From assembly GCF_013407925.2 (NCBI RefSeq), contig NZ_CP060201.1:4759001-4823000 (forward strand): a DNA stretch of 64,000 nt. The letters run 5' to 3'. Made by a program: the position numbers and the translations under genes. Of the stretch, positions 55,421-62,778 are shown one piece after another. The first letter of the stretch is position 1; the number at the start of each line of letters is the position of its first letter. A model generated the notes under the pieces. The model worked only from the letters and a program-made list of their open reading frames with translations. It was not told the DNA's origin and searched no databases. Origin of the DNA: Pseudomonas protegens. Lineage in GTDB: Bacteria; Pseudomonadota; Gammaproteobacteria; Pseudomonadales; Pseudomonadaceae.

Positions 55421-56350
55421 TTACCCGCCAACCCGCAGGCGCGCCATGTCCCGCAACGGCGGCGCGCCAAACAGTCGGCTGTATTCGCGGCTGAACTGCG
55501 ACGGGCTTTCATAGCCGACCCGGTAACCCGCCGCCGAAGCCTCCAGCCCCTCGGCCAGCATCAGGCGTCGGGCTTCCTGCAGGCGCAGCTGTTTCTGGTA
55601 CTGCAACGGGCTCATGGCGGTCATGGCCTTGAAGCGGTGGTGCAGGGTCGACACGCTCAGGTTGACTTCCCGGGCCAGGTCATCGATGCGCAACGGGTGG
55701 ACGAAATTGCCGTTGAGCCACTTGATGGCCTGGTTGACCCGGTGGCCCTGGCTGTTGGCGGTGGCGATCTCATACAGGCGGTGGCCCTGGGGGCTGCGCA
55801 GCAGGCGATAGAGAATTTCCCGGCGCACCAGCGGCGCGAGCATGGCGATGTCTTTCGGGGTGTCCAGCAGGCGGGTCAGGCGCAGCACGGCGTCGAGCAT
55901 GGCCGCATCCAGGCGTTCCACATAGAGGCCGCGCCCGGTGGGCCGGGTGGGTACGCCCAGGGGGCCGGCATCGGCGATCAGCGCATTGATCTCGCCGGGG
56001 TCGATGTCCAGGCGCAGGGCCAGGATCGGCTCTTGCAGAGAGACGATCGCCACCTTGCCGCTCAGCGGCACGGAAACCGAGACTACTAGGTAATTCAGCG
56101 GGTCGTAGTTGTAGCTTTCATCGGCCAGGCGCACTTCCTTGCGGCCCTGGGCCATGATGCACAGCGCCGGCTGCGCCAGCACCGAGCCGAAGTGATGGGA
56201 GCTGCTGTGGCGCGAGACGAACAGTGAGTCGATGGCAGTGGCGTAGCTGCCGTCTTCGGCGGTGTTGCGCGCAATGATCGCAGCCAGTTCCACGCGCTGG
56301 CGTTCCATCTCCGGAGCCAGGGGCGGTGGCAGGGTATCCAGTGATGACAT
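55421..56350 (-). CDS. AraC-family regulator
   Basis: A 309-residue regulator. The N-terminal AraC_N-type domain (PALCIMAQGRKEVRL) precedes a C-terminal double helix-turn-helix (IDDLAREVNLSVSTLHHRFK, then AAGYRVGYESPSQFSREY). The ligand is unknown. The convergent neighbour on one side is the aldehyde dehydrogenase; the monooxygenase gene on the other is divergent and 328 bp away, so it may be a target. Confidence 0.83.
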   Translation of the reverse strand: MSSLDTLPPPLAPEMERQRVELAAIIARNTAEDGSYATAIDSLFVSRHSSSHHFGSVLAQPALCIMAQGRKEVRLADESYNYDPLNYLVVSVSVPLSGKVAIVSLQEPILALRLDIDPGEINALIADAGPLGVPTRPTGRGLYVERLDAAMLDAVLRLTRLLDTPKDIAMLAPLVRREILYRLLRSPQGHRLYEIATANSQGHRVNQAIKWLNGNFVHPLRIDDLAREVNLSVSTLHHRFKAMTAMSPLQYQKQLRLQEARRLMLAEGLEASAAGYRVGYESPSQFSREYSRLFGAPPLRDMARLRVGG

Positions 56351-56677
56351 GGGGCGCCTCGGGTGTTTGCAGTCGGCACAGCTTAAGTTTGTGCAAGAGT
56401 CGCGGGTAGGCGAATCCTGCGTAAAACTTGCCTGATCCTGCTGCTTGCGCGCGCGATAGACAAGATGAGCCGAGGCTCGGGGGCTTCACTTGCTTGAAAC
56501 ACCGTTGTAACGCTTTTGTCCCATGCCGCTGCCCAAGCCATGGGGAAACCTGCTTGTCGCAGGATTGGGCAAATCAACGGCAGAAATCGACTAACGCGCG
56601 AAAGGGTCCGCCCCGTATCGTTGATCCTGTCGCAGCCCGTCCCTGGCTGCCTCGACAACACCCTGGGAGGGTCGCAC

Positions 56678-57043
56678 ATGTCCACGCATATTCCGGTCAG
56701 TCACATGGCCTTTGTCCGAGCCCGGGCCGGGCGTTCCAAGGAGTTGGGTGCGCGCTTGAGCAGCCTGATCGAACCGTCGCGCCAGGCCAGTGGTTGCCTG
56801 CACTTCGCCTTGCAGCATTCGCAGTGCGATGCCGAGCTGTGGCTGGTGTCCGGCTTCTGGAGCAGCCAGCAGGCGATGACCGCCTATTTCAGCTCGCCGG
56901 CCATGGCGATCTTTGCCGAGCTGGTGCAGGACCTGGTGGTCAACAGCCTGGATTTTCATACCTTCAGCACGGTATCGGCGCTGCAAGCCCAAGGCGAATA
57001 CGCGCAACTGCAGCGCGCACCGCTGCACAAGCTGGCCAGTTGA
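56678..57043 (+). CDS. Antibiotic biosynthesis monooxygenase-domain protein
   Basis: A 121-residue ABM-fold (dimeric alpha-beta barrel) protein: AFVRARAGRSKELGARLSSL, then SGCLHFALQHS and FWSSQQAMTAYFSSPAM. Small proteins of this type act as quinol monooxygenases or bind aromatic ligands. GGGAGG sits just before the ATG. There is no signal peptide. It is divergent from an AraC regulator. Confidence 0.78.
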   Translation: MSTHIPVSHMAFVRARAGRSKELGARLSSLIEPSRQASGCLHFALQHSQCDAELWLVSGFWSSQQAMTAYFSSPAMAIFAELVQDLVVNSLDFHTFSTVSALQAQGEYAQLQRAPLHKLAS

Positions 57044-57085
57044 AGGTTTAGAATGGCCGACTTTTCATTGGCCAGGACTTGCAAC

Positions 57086-57325
57086 ATGGCACGCAAAGAG
57101 TTTGCACATTACGAAGCCGTTTCCGCTGTGGTTCCCGGGGAGGGCGGCTACAGCGCCGCCATCGCCGTCAAAGCCCTCGGAGCATCGGGCGCCCCGCGTT
57201 TTCATAAAGTCCTGAACGAGCAGAAGTTCAAGACCGCCCATGACGCCGACCAGGCTGCCGCACAACAACTCGAACAGTTGGCCGACGTCGATCAGGACGG
57301 CGAATTGAGCTGGAAAGCCGACTGA
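57086..57325 (+). CDS. Small conserved protein of unknown function
   Basis: A 79-residue soluble protein starting MARKEFAHYEAVSAV, with the centre PRFHKVLNEQKFKTAHDADQA and an acidic end DVDQDGELSWKAD. It has no recognised domain. Two starts are possible: the ATG at 57086 (AGGA upstream, chosen) and one 33 bases earlier with GAAGG 6 bases upstream. The TAGAAT at 57049, however, looks like a -10 and would make that ATG part of the leader. Function unknown. Confidence 0.68.
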   Translation: MARKEFAHYEAVSAVVPGEGGYSAAIAVKALGASGAPRFHKVLNEQKFKTAHDADQAAAQQLEQLADVDQDGELSWKAD

Positions 57326-57334
57326 TTCGCCGCG

Positions 57335-57964
57335 CTACTTGACCGCCCCCGGGCGGTGCATCTTGAACAACGCTTCCGGCCCCAGCTGGAAGTAATCCGC
57401 CGGCCCGCCGCCGCGCAGAATCGGCTCTGCGGCGGCGGTGTCGTAGATCCCGTCCTTGAGCAGCCACTGGGCGATATGCACGGCGACCACTTCGCCGAGG
57501 ATCAGCCAGCTCGGCACCAGCTCCTTGTCCGCCCGCTGCAATTGAATGATCTGGGTGACCTTGCACTCGAAGGACACCGGGCTCTCGGCTACCCGCGGCA
57601 CACTGATGATCTTCGAGGCCACCGGTGTCAGGCCGGCCAGGGCGAACTCGTCGACCTCGGGCGCAACCGCGGCGCAGCTCTGGTTCATCTGCTCGGCCAG
57701 GGGACGGGTGGCCAGGTTCCAGGCGAATTCACCGGTGGCTTCGATGTTGTTCAGGCTGTCTTTGCGCCCGACGCTGGAGAACCCGATGATCGGCGGAATG
57801 TAGTTGAAGGCATTGAAGAAGCTGTAAGGCGCCAGGTTCAGGCGGCCTTGTGCATCCTGGGAGGAGATCCAGCCGATGGGACGCGGGCCGACGATGGCAT
57901 TGAACGGGTCGTGGGGCAGACCGTGGCCCAGAGCGGGTTGGTAGAAGTGGATATCGTCGGACAT
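57335..57964 (-). CDS. Flavin reductase family protein
   Basis: A 209-residue FMN-binding split-barrel protein. Family blocks are PFNAIVGPRPIGWISS, NLAPYSFFNAFNYIPP and EVDEFALAGLTP. Such proteins bind FMN and often serve as reductase components or act on small aromatic compounds. There is no partner oxygenase in view except the ABM-fold gene 330 bp away on the opposite strand. The stop is 9 bp from the end of the small convergent gene. Confidence 0.85.
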   Translation of the reverse strand: MSDDIHFYQPALGHGLPHDPFNAIVGPRPIGWISSQDAQGRLNLAPYSFFNAFNYIPPIIGFSSVGRKDSLNNIEATGEFAWNLATRPLAEQMNQSCAAVAPEVDEFALAGLTPVASKIISVPRVAESPVSFECKVTQIIQLQRADKELVPSWLILGEVVAVHIAQWLLKDGIYDTAAAEPILRGGGPADYFQLGPEALFKMHRPGAVK

Positions 57965-58080
57965 GGCTCAAGGTTCCTGCTGTGGGGCGAGTGAAGGGCG
58001 CCATAGTGCAGTGCGTCATGCGCGAATTCCAGCGTTGCGCCCCTGGTTGAGGCCGCTGGTGGAGCCGGTTGGCGGAGCAC

Positions 58081-58110
58081 AAAAGACTAAGCCCGGCCGA
58101 AGCCGGGCTG
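58081..58110 (-). terminator. Terminator of the repeat-protein gene
   Basis: On the minus strand AGCCCGGC-TTCG-GCCGGGCT, then TAGTCTTTT, 19 bp past the stop of the repeat protein. Confidence 0.75.
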
Positions 58111-58128
58111 TGATGTCAGGTGAATCGA

Positions 58129-58620
58129 TCAGCTGATGGTGGCGGAACCGGTGCGGTCATAGCCATCGGCGGCGAAGGTGGCGGAGCCGGTGCGGTCGTA
58201 GCCATCTTCAGCGAGGGTGGCGGAACCGGTGCGGTCGTAGCCATCGGCGGCGAAGGTAGCCGAACCGGTACGGTCGTAGCCGTCTTCAGCGAGGGTGGCG
58301 GAACCAGTGCGGTCATAGCCATCGGCGGCGAAGGTGGCGGAACCGGTGCGGTCGTAGCCGTCTTCAGCGAGGGTGGCGGAACCAGTGCGGTCATAGCCAT
58401 CGGCGGCGAAGGTAGCCGAACCGGTGCGGTCGTAGCCATCTTCAGCGAGGGTGGCGGAACCAGTGCGGTCATAGCCATCGGCGGCGAAGGTAGCGGAACC
58501 GGTGCGGTTGTAGCCATCTTCAGCGAGGGTGGCGGAACCGGTGCGGTCGTAACTGTCGGCAGCGAAGGTGTTGGCGGCCAGTACCGACAGGGTCAGGGCG
58601 AGGATCAGTTTGGTTTTCAT
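58129..58620 (-). CDS. Exported 13-residue tandem-repeat protein
   Basis: A 163-residue protein with signal MKTKLILALTLSVLAANTFA (21 residues to A|AD). The rest is 11 copies of a 13-residue unit, GYDRTGSAT(L/F)A(E/A)D, with the first SYD, the second GYN and the last cut to GYDRTGSATIS. Units alternate strictly between TLAED and TFAAD, so the DNA has a 39-bp unit inside a 78-bp period. There are no cysteines and no other domain. The product is probably periplasmic or secreted. I do not know a function; the regularity suggests an extended ligand or metal-binding or surface-binding peptide. Confidence 0.8.
   Translation of the reverse strand: MKTKLILALTLSVLAANTFAADSYDRTGSATLAEDGYNRTGSATFAADGYDRTGSATLAEDGYDRTGSATFAADGYDRTGSATLAEDGYDRTGSATFAADGYDRTGSATLAEDGYDRTGSATFAADGYDRTGSATLAEDGYDRTGSATFAADGYDRTGSATIS
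58137..58557. repeat. Tandem DNA repeat, 39-bp units in 78-bp pairs
   Basis: The coding sequence of the repeat protein, with about 11 near-identical units. Differences are mostly single synonymous bases (cggtcatag/cggtcgtag, ccatct/ccgtct), implying recent duplication or homogenisation. Because 39 is a multiple of 3, the opposite strand also stays open. Confidence 0.85.
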
Positions 58621-59005
58621 GGCGGTGTCTCCGGGTTCGTTGAGGTGTTTGCGTTGGGCTTGATGTGAATCCTACTCCGATAAAGTTGATTAAAAAGCGC
58701 AAATAAATGCTTATTAAAATCGAATTTATCGATGTGTATAAGGGCGTCACTCACCGCCGATCAGCGCATTCAGGCCTCACTACAGATACGCACCAAGTCG
58801 CAACTTGGATTCAGTAGCAGCCTAAGGAGCCGGCATTAACTGACCGTTAATGGCTCAGTCCACGGGCAGCAAAGGATCAAAAAAACCATCAACGGTTTTT
58901 TCATTCGGCCCCGACCTATTTTTCACTCCCGAGCGTTCAGCCTTCGCGCAGGCCTGCAACCCACGACAGGCCATTTCGAATGCGACCCTTGGAGCTCCTT
59001 GATCA
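58621..59005. other. AT-rich divergent region
   Basis: About 385 bases upstream of both the repeat-protein gene (minus) and the membrane gene (plus). Around 58680-58740 it is strongly AT-rich, and no clean promoter was assigned. A small hairpin (AAAAAACC ... GGTTTTTT) lies at about 58879-58901. A 63-codon minus-strand ORF here is not convincing. Confidence 0.5.
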
Positions 59006-59761
59006 ATGAACAAACTTCCCCAGATCACCCTGGCCTTCTGGGTCATGAAAATCTGCGCGACAACCTTGGGGGAAACCGCCGGTGACCTGCTGTCGATGAC
59101 CCTGAATGTCGGTTACGCCATCAGCTCGATGATCCTGATCAGCGTGTTCCTGCTGACGCTGATCACCCAACTGCGGTCCAAGACCTACAACCCGGTGCTG
59201 TACTGGATCGTGATTCTCTCCACCAGTACCGCCGGCACCACCCTGTCGGACTTCATGGACCGCACCCTGGGCCTGGGCTATGCCAGTGGCTCGTTGATCC
59301 TGATCGGGATGCTGCTGGCGATCTTCGCCGCCTGGCGCCTGAGTGGCGACTCGCTGAACGTCGACAAGATCCAGACCTTTCGCGGCGAGCTGTTCTACTG
59401 GATGGCAATCCTGTTTTCCAACACCCTGGGCACCGCTCTGGGCGATTACCTGGCAGACGATTCGGGGCTGGGCTTTGCCGGCGGGGCGTTGCTGATCGGC
59501 TCGACCATTGCCCTGGTGGTCCTGCTCAAGTACTGCACCAGGCTCTCGTCGGTGCTGCTGTTCTGGGTGGCCTTCGTGCTGACCCGGCCGTTCGGCGCGA
59601 CCCTGGGCGACTTCCTCACCAAACCCCATGAAAAGGGTGGCCTGGACTTCGGCACCATCGGCTCGTCGGCGGTACTGGCGGGGATCCTGCTGGTGATGAT
59701 CGTCGGTGCGTCCTGGGCGCAGAACCGCTACGCGCGCCAGGGTGCCGCCGAACTCTCCTGA
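59006..59761 (+). CDS. COG4705-type membrane protein, four internal repeats
   Basis: A 251-residue polytopic protein. Four repeats of about 60 residues, each starting with a signature like GTTLSDFMDRTLGLGYASGS, are visible: ATTLGETAGDLL (17-), AGTTLSDFMDRT (77-), LGTALGDYLADD (142-) and FGATLGDFLTKP (193-). Each has one conserved acid in TL(G/S)(E/D) and about two helices, so roughly eight transmembrane segments. Family members are uncharacterised membrane proteins; the buried conserved acids suggest cation transport, an inference. The start has GGAGCT upstream. Confidence 0.78.
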   Translation: MNKLPQITLAFWVMKICATTLGETAGDLLSMTLNVGYAISSMILISVFLLTLITQLRSKTYNPVLYWIVILSTSTAGTTLSDFMDRTLGLGYASGSLILIGMLLAIFAAWRLSGDSLNVDKIQTFRGELFYWMAILFSNTLGTALGDYLADDSGLGFAGGALLIGSTIALVVLLKYCTRLSSVLLFWVAFVLTRPFGATLGDFLTKPHEKGGLDFGTIGSSAVLAGILLVMIVGASWAQNRYARQGAAELS

Positions 59762-59763
59762 TC

Positions 59764-59787
59764 TGTAGCAGCCGGCTTGCCGGCGCA
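59764..59787 (+). repeat. Single REP element, diverged
   Basis: TGTAGCAGCCGGCTTGCCGG directly after the COG4705-type gene, one change from the copy at 55391. Confidence 0.65.
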
Positions 59788-59808
59788 AGCCTCCCCACAG
59801 ATCGCGAA

Positions 59809-59845
59809 ACAGCGCCCGGGCCTTGCACCCGGGCGCTGTCGTTTT
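59809..59845. terminator. Bidirectional terminator
   Basis: Stem CAGCGCCCGGG ... CCCGGGCGCTG with a seven-base loop, then TCGTTTT on the plus side. It ends the membrane gene and, more weakly, the convergent transporter gene. Confidence 0.78.
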
Positions 59846-61167
59846 CAGTCGGTTTCGATCCGCGAATGCTTGCGGGTGTCCTTCATGGTCGCGTAGACCA
59901 GCAGCGAACAGGCGATACAGGCGGTGACGTACCAGTAGTAGCCGGTTTCCATGCCGATGCTCTTGAACCACAGGGCGATGTATTCCGCGGTGCCGCCGAA
60001 GATCGACACGGTCAGTGCGTAGGGCAGGCCCACGCCCAGGGCGCGGATTTCCGTGGGGAACAGCTCGGCCTTGACCACTGCGTTGATCGAGGTGTAGCCG
60101 CTGACGATGATCAGCGCGGCCATGATCAGGAAGAACGCGCCCCACCAGGTCTGGATGGTGTGCAGGGTGGTGAGGATCGGCACGGTGAACAGGGTGCCGA
60201 GGATGCCGAAGGCAATCAGGATCGGGCGCCGGCCGACCTTGTCCGAGAGCGCGCCGATCACCGGTTGCAGGCACATGAACAGGAACAGCGTGGCGGCGGA
60301 AATGGTGGTGGAGTCGGAGATGCTCATGCCGACGGTGTTCACCAGGTATTTCTGCATGTAGGTGGTGTAGGTGTAGAAGGCCAGGGTGCCGCCCATGGTC
60401 AGGCCGACCACGGTCATCAACTCCTTGGGATGACGCATCAGGGTGCGCATCAGGCTTTCTTTCGGCTTTTCCTTCTTCTTGGTGAAGGATTCGGTTTCTT
60501 CCATGCCGCGACGCAGGTACAGGGCCACGACCGCACACAGGGCGCCGATGCCGAACGGAATCCGCCAGCCCCAGGATTGCAGCTCCTCGGTGGTCAGAAT
60601 GTTCTGCAGCACGATCAGTACGCCCAGGGCGATGAGCTGGCCGGAGATCAGGGTCACGTACTGGAAGCTGGAGAAGAAGCCGCGACGCTCCTTGGTCGCC
60701 ATCTCGCTGAGGTAGGTGGCCGAGGTGCCGTATTCACCGCCCACCGACAGGCCCTGCATCAGGCGCGCCAGCACCAGCAGGATGGGAGCGCCGACGCCGA
60801 TGGTTTCGTAACCCGGAGTCAGGGCGATGATCAGCGAGCCGAAGCACATCAGCAGCACCGAGGCCATCAAGGCGGCCTTGCGGCCCTTGCGGTCGGCGTA
60901 CAGGCCCATCAGCCAGCCACCGATCGGGCGCATCAGGAAGCCCACGGCGAAGATCGCCGCAGTGTTCAGCAGTTGTGCGGTGGTGTCGCCCTTGGGGAAG
61001 AAGACCTTGGCGAAGTACAGCGAGAAGGCGGCGTAGACGTACCAGTCGTACCACTCGACCATGTTGCCCACGGAACCGCTGAAGATCGACTTCAGACGGC
61101 TGGCGGTGGTCTTTTCGGTGGCGGATGCGGCCGCCGACCCGGCAGGCAGGGTATTAGAGATATCCAT
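59845..61167 (-). CDS. MFS dicarboxylate / alpha-ketoglutarate transporter (KgtP-like)
   Basis: A 440-residue 12-helix MHS-family symporter. Signatures are GNMVEWYDWYVYAAF near the start, the loop ADRKGRKAALM and LMQGLSVGGEYGTS. Relatives are KgtP of E. coli and PA5530 of P. aeruginosa, which import alpha-ketoglutarate and other C5 dicarboxylates. It has a clear sigma54 promoter upstream and is next to a sigma54 activator and sensor kinase, so it should be induced by its own substrate. Confidence 0.87.
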   Translation of the reverse strand: MDISNTLPAGSAAASATEKTTASRLKSIFSGSVGNMVEWYDWYVYAAFSLYFAKVFFPKGDTTAQLLNTAAIFAVGFLMRPIGGWLMGLYADRKGRKAALMASVLLMCFGSLIIALTPGYETIGVGAPILLVLARLMQGLSVGGEYGTSATYLSEMATKERRGFFSSFQYVTLISGQLIALGVLIVLQNILTTEELQSWGWRIPFGIGALCAVVALYLRRGMEETESFTKKKEKPKESLMRTLMRHPKELMTVVGLTMGGTLAFYTYTTYMQKYLVNTVGMSISDSTTISAATLFLFMCLQPVIGALSDKVGRRPILIAFGILGTLFTVPILTTLHTIQTWWGAFFLIMAALIIVSGYTSINAVVKAELFPTEIRALGVGLPYALTVSIFGGTAEYIALWFKSIGMETGYYWYVTACIACSLLVYATMKDTRKHSRIETD

Positions 61168-61228
61168 GACGGACCCTTCTATTCATTGTTTTTGTGGAGC
61201 GCGCGCAAGCGCAGCCTGCTGGGGCTAT

Positions 61229-61245
61229 AGCAGGACCTGTGCCAA
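61229..61245 (-). promoter_or_regulatory. Sigma54 promoter of the transporter gene
   Basis: On the minus strand TTGGCAC-AGGTC-CTGCT (61245-61229) shows the invariant GG at -24 and GC at -12 separated by 10 bp. It lies about 62 bp before the transporter ATG. This requires an activator of the NtrC type, which the next gene encodes. Confidence 0.88.
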
Positions 61246-61283
61246 GGGCGAGAAGCCCGGGCTAGAGGGGGTTGACTGGGGTG

Positions 61284-61338
61284 GATAAGCGGAAATCCGC
61301 CTATCAAGGGCTTTGGGGTAGGCGGGAAGTTGCCGAAA
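61284..61338. promoter_or_regulatory. Upstream activator palindromes
   Basis: A near-perfect 22-bp palindrome GATAAGCGGA-AA-TCCGCCTATC (61284-61305, one mismatch) and a weaker half-matching copy GGTAGGCGGG-AA (from 61317), 33 bp apart (about three helical turns), lie 39-90 bp upstream of the sigma54 -24 element. This layout is expected for the enhancer of the adjacent activator. Confidence 0.7.
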
Positions 61339-61410
61339 GGCGCGCGGCCTCCGGGACAGGCGTTCGGGCGGGTGAGGATGTGGCTTTGGCAGTACCTGGC
61401 TTGAGCGCCT

Positions 61411-61432
61411 GCTCGCCGGCAAGCCGGTGCCT
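61411..61432 (-). repeat. Single REP-like element, diverged
   Basis: CTCGCCGGCAAGCCGGTGCC, a diverged REP core, lies just past the stop of the response regulator gene on the minus strand. Confidence 0.5.
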
Positions 61433-61443
61433 AAAGGCGTGGG

Positions 61444-62778
61444 TCATTGGTCTTTGAGGAACATTTCCCGGGTCAGGCGGTGACGCTGCATTTTTTCATT
61501 CAGGGTTCGGCGCGGCAGTTGCAGTTCGTTGAGCACGGCCTTGATCTCGCCCTTGTGGCGGGTCAGGGCGGCGCGCAGGCATTGGGCTTCGAAGGCTTCT
61601 TGCTGCGCGGCCAGGGATTGGCCGGCTTCGAGGACTTCGGCCTGCGGCTCCCCGAGGCCCAGCACCTGACGCTCGGCGGCGTTGGCCAGTTCGCGCACGT
61701 TGCCTGGCCAGTCGTGACTGAGCAGGCGGCTCAACTGGGCGCCACTCAAGGGCGCGACGCTGCGTCCCAGGCGTTCGGCGGCGGACTGGGCGAAGTGTTC
61801 GTAGAGTTGCGGAATGTCTTCGCGGCGTTCGCGCAAGGGCGGCAGGCGCAATTCGGCCACGGTCAGGCGATAGGCCAGGTCTTCGCGGAAACGTCCGGCC
61901 CGAGCCTCTTCCAGCAGGTCCGGCTTGGTGGCGGCGATCACCCGCAGGTCGACCTTGATGCTCTGGTTGGCGCCCAGGCGTTCCAGCTTCTGTTCCTGCA
62001 ACACCCGCAGCAGCTTGACCTGTTGGGCCAGGGGCATGCTTTCGATCTCGTCGAGAAACAGCGTGCCGCCGTCGGCGTATTCCAGCTTGCCGATGCGCTT
62101 GCCCTGGGCGCCGGTGAAGGCGCCACTTTCATGGCCGAACAGTTCGGCTTCGAACAGCTGCTCGGGGATCGCCGCGCAGTTCAGGGCGACGAAGGGCTTG
62201 CCGGCCCGGGGGCCGAAGTCGTGCAGGCAGCGGGCAACCAGCTCCTTGCCGCTGCCGGTTTCGCCACGGATCAGCACATTGACTGGCAGGGCAGCCAGGT
62301 CCAGCACCTGGCGGCGCAGGGTCTGCAAGGCTTTGGAAACCCCAAGCAAGGTGGCATCGAGCTTGGCCCGGCTGTCGGCCTGCTGGTGCAGGTGGCGGTT
62401 TTCCAGGACCAGGCGCCGCTTGTCCAGGGCCCGGCGCAGGCTGCTGAGCAGGGTATCGGGGCTGAAGGGTTTTTCCAGGAAGTCATAGGCGCCGTCGCGC
62501 ATGGCCTCCACCGCCATGGGCACGTCGCCGTGGCCGGTGAGCAGGATGATCGGCAGATCAGGGTCCAGGCGCTGGACCTGGGCCAGCAGTTCCAGGCCGC
62601 TGATACCGGGCATGCGCACGTCGCTGAGGATCACCCCGGGAAAGTTCTTCGGCAGTTGCGCCAGGCAGTCCTCGCCACGGCTGAACAGCTGCACGCTGAA
62701 CCCCGAGAGGCTCAGCCACTGTTCGACGGCGGTGCGGATACTGGCTTCGTCATCCACCACGATCACCGAGTTCAGCAT
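61444..62778 (-). CDS. Sigma54-dependent response regulator (MifR/DctD-like)
   Basis: A 444-residue NtrC-type activator. The receiver has phospho-acceptor D53 (VILSDVRMPG). The AAA+ domain has Walker A GETGSGKE, the sigma54-contact loop GAFTGA in FGHESGAFTGAQG and Walker B GGTLFLDEIE. A C-terminal Fis-type helix-turn-helix ends the protein (KAVLNELQLPRRTLNEKMQR). The best functional guess is MifR, which in P. aeruginosa controls alpha-ketoglutarate uptake, or DctD. It overlaps the kinase gene by 7 bp. Confidence 0.9.
   Translation of the reverse strand: MLNSVIVVDDEASIRTAVEQWLSLSGFSVQLFSRGEDCLAQLPKNFPGVILSDVRMPGISGLELLAQVQRLDPDLPIILLTGHGDVPMAVEAMRDGAYDFLEKPFSPDTLLSSLRRALDKRRLVLENRHLHQQADSRAKLDATLLGVSKALQTLRRQVLDLAALPVNVLIRGETGSGKELVARCLHDFGPRAGKPFVALNCAAIPEQLFEAELFGHESGAFTGAQGKRIGKLEYADGGTLFLDEIESMPLAQQVKLLRVLQEQKLERLGANQSIKVDLRVIAATKPDLLEEARAGRFREDLAYRLTVAELRLPPLRERREDIPQLYEHFAQSAAERLGRSVAPLSGAQLSRLLSHDWPGNVRELANAAERQVLGLGEPQAEVLEAGQSLAAQQEAFEAQCLRAALTRHKGEIKAVLNELQLPRRTLNEKMQRHRLTREMFLKDQ

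Noticed and set aside
58120..58668. A 182-codon plus-strand frame with GGGTGAV-type repeats
   Set aside because: The reverse reading of the 39-bp tandem repeat. The minus-strand frame has a signal peptide, a terminator and a sensible repeat; this one has none.
58855..59046. A 63-codon minus-strand frame upstream of the repeat-protein gene
   Set aside because: No ribosome site, and it crosses the start of the COG4705-type gene. It contains the T-run hairpin, so it is more likely non-coding.
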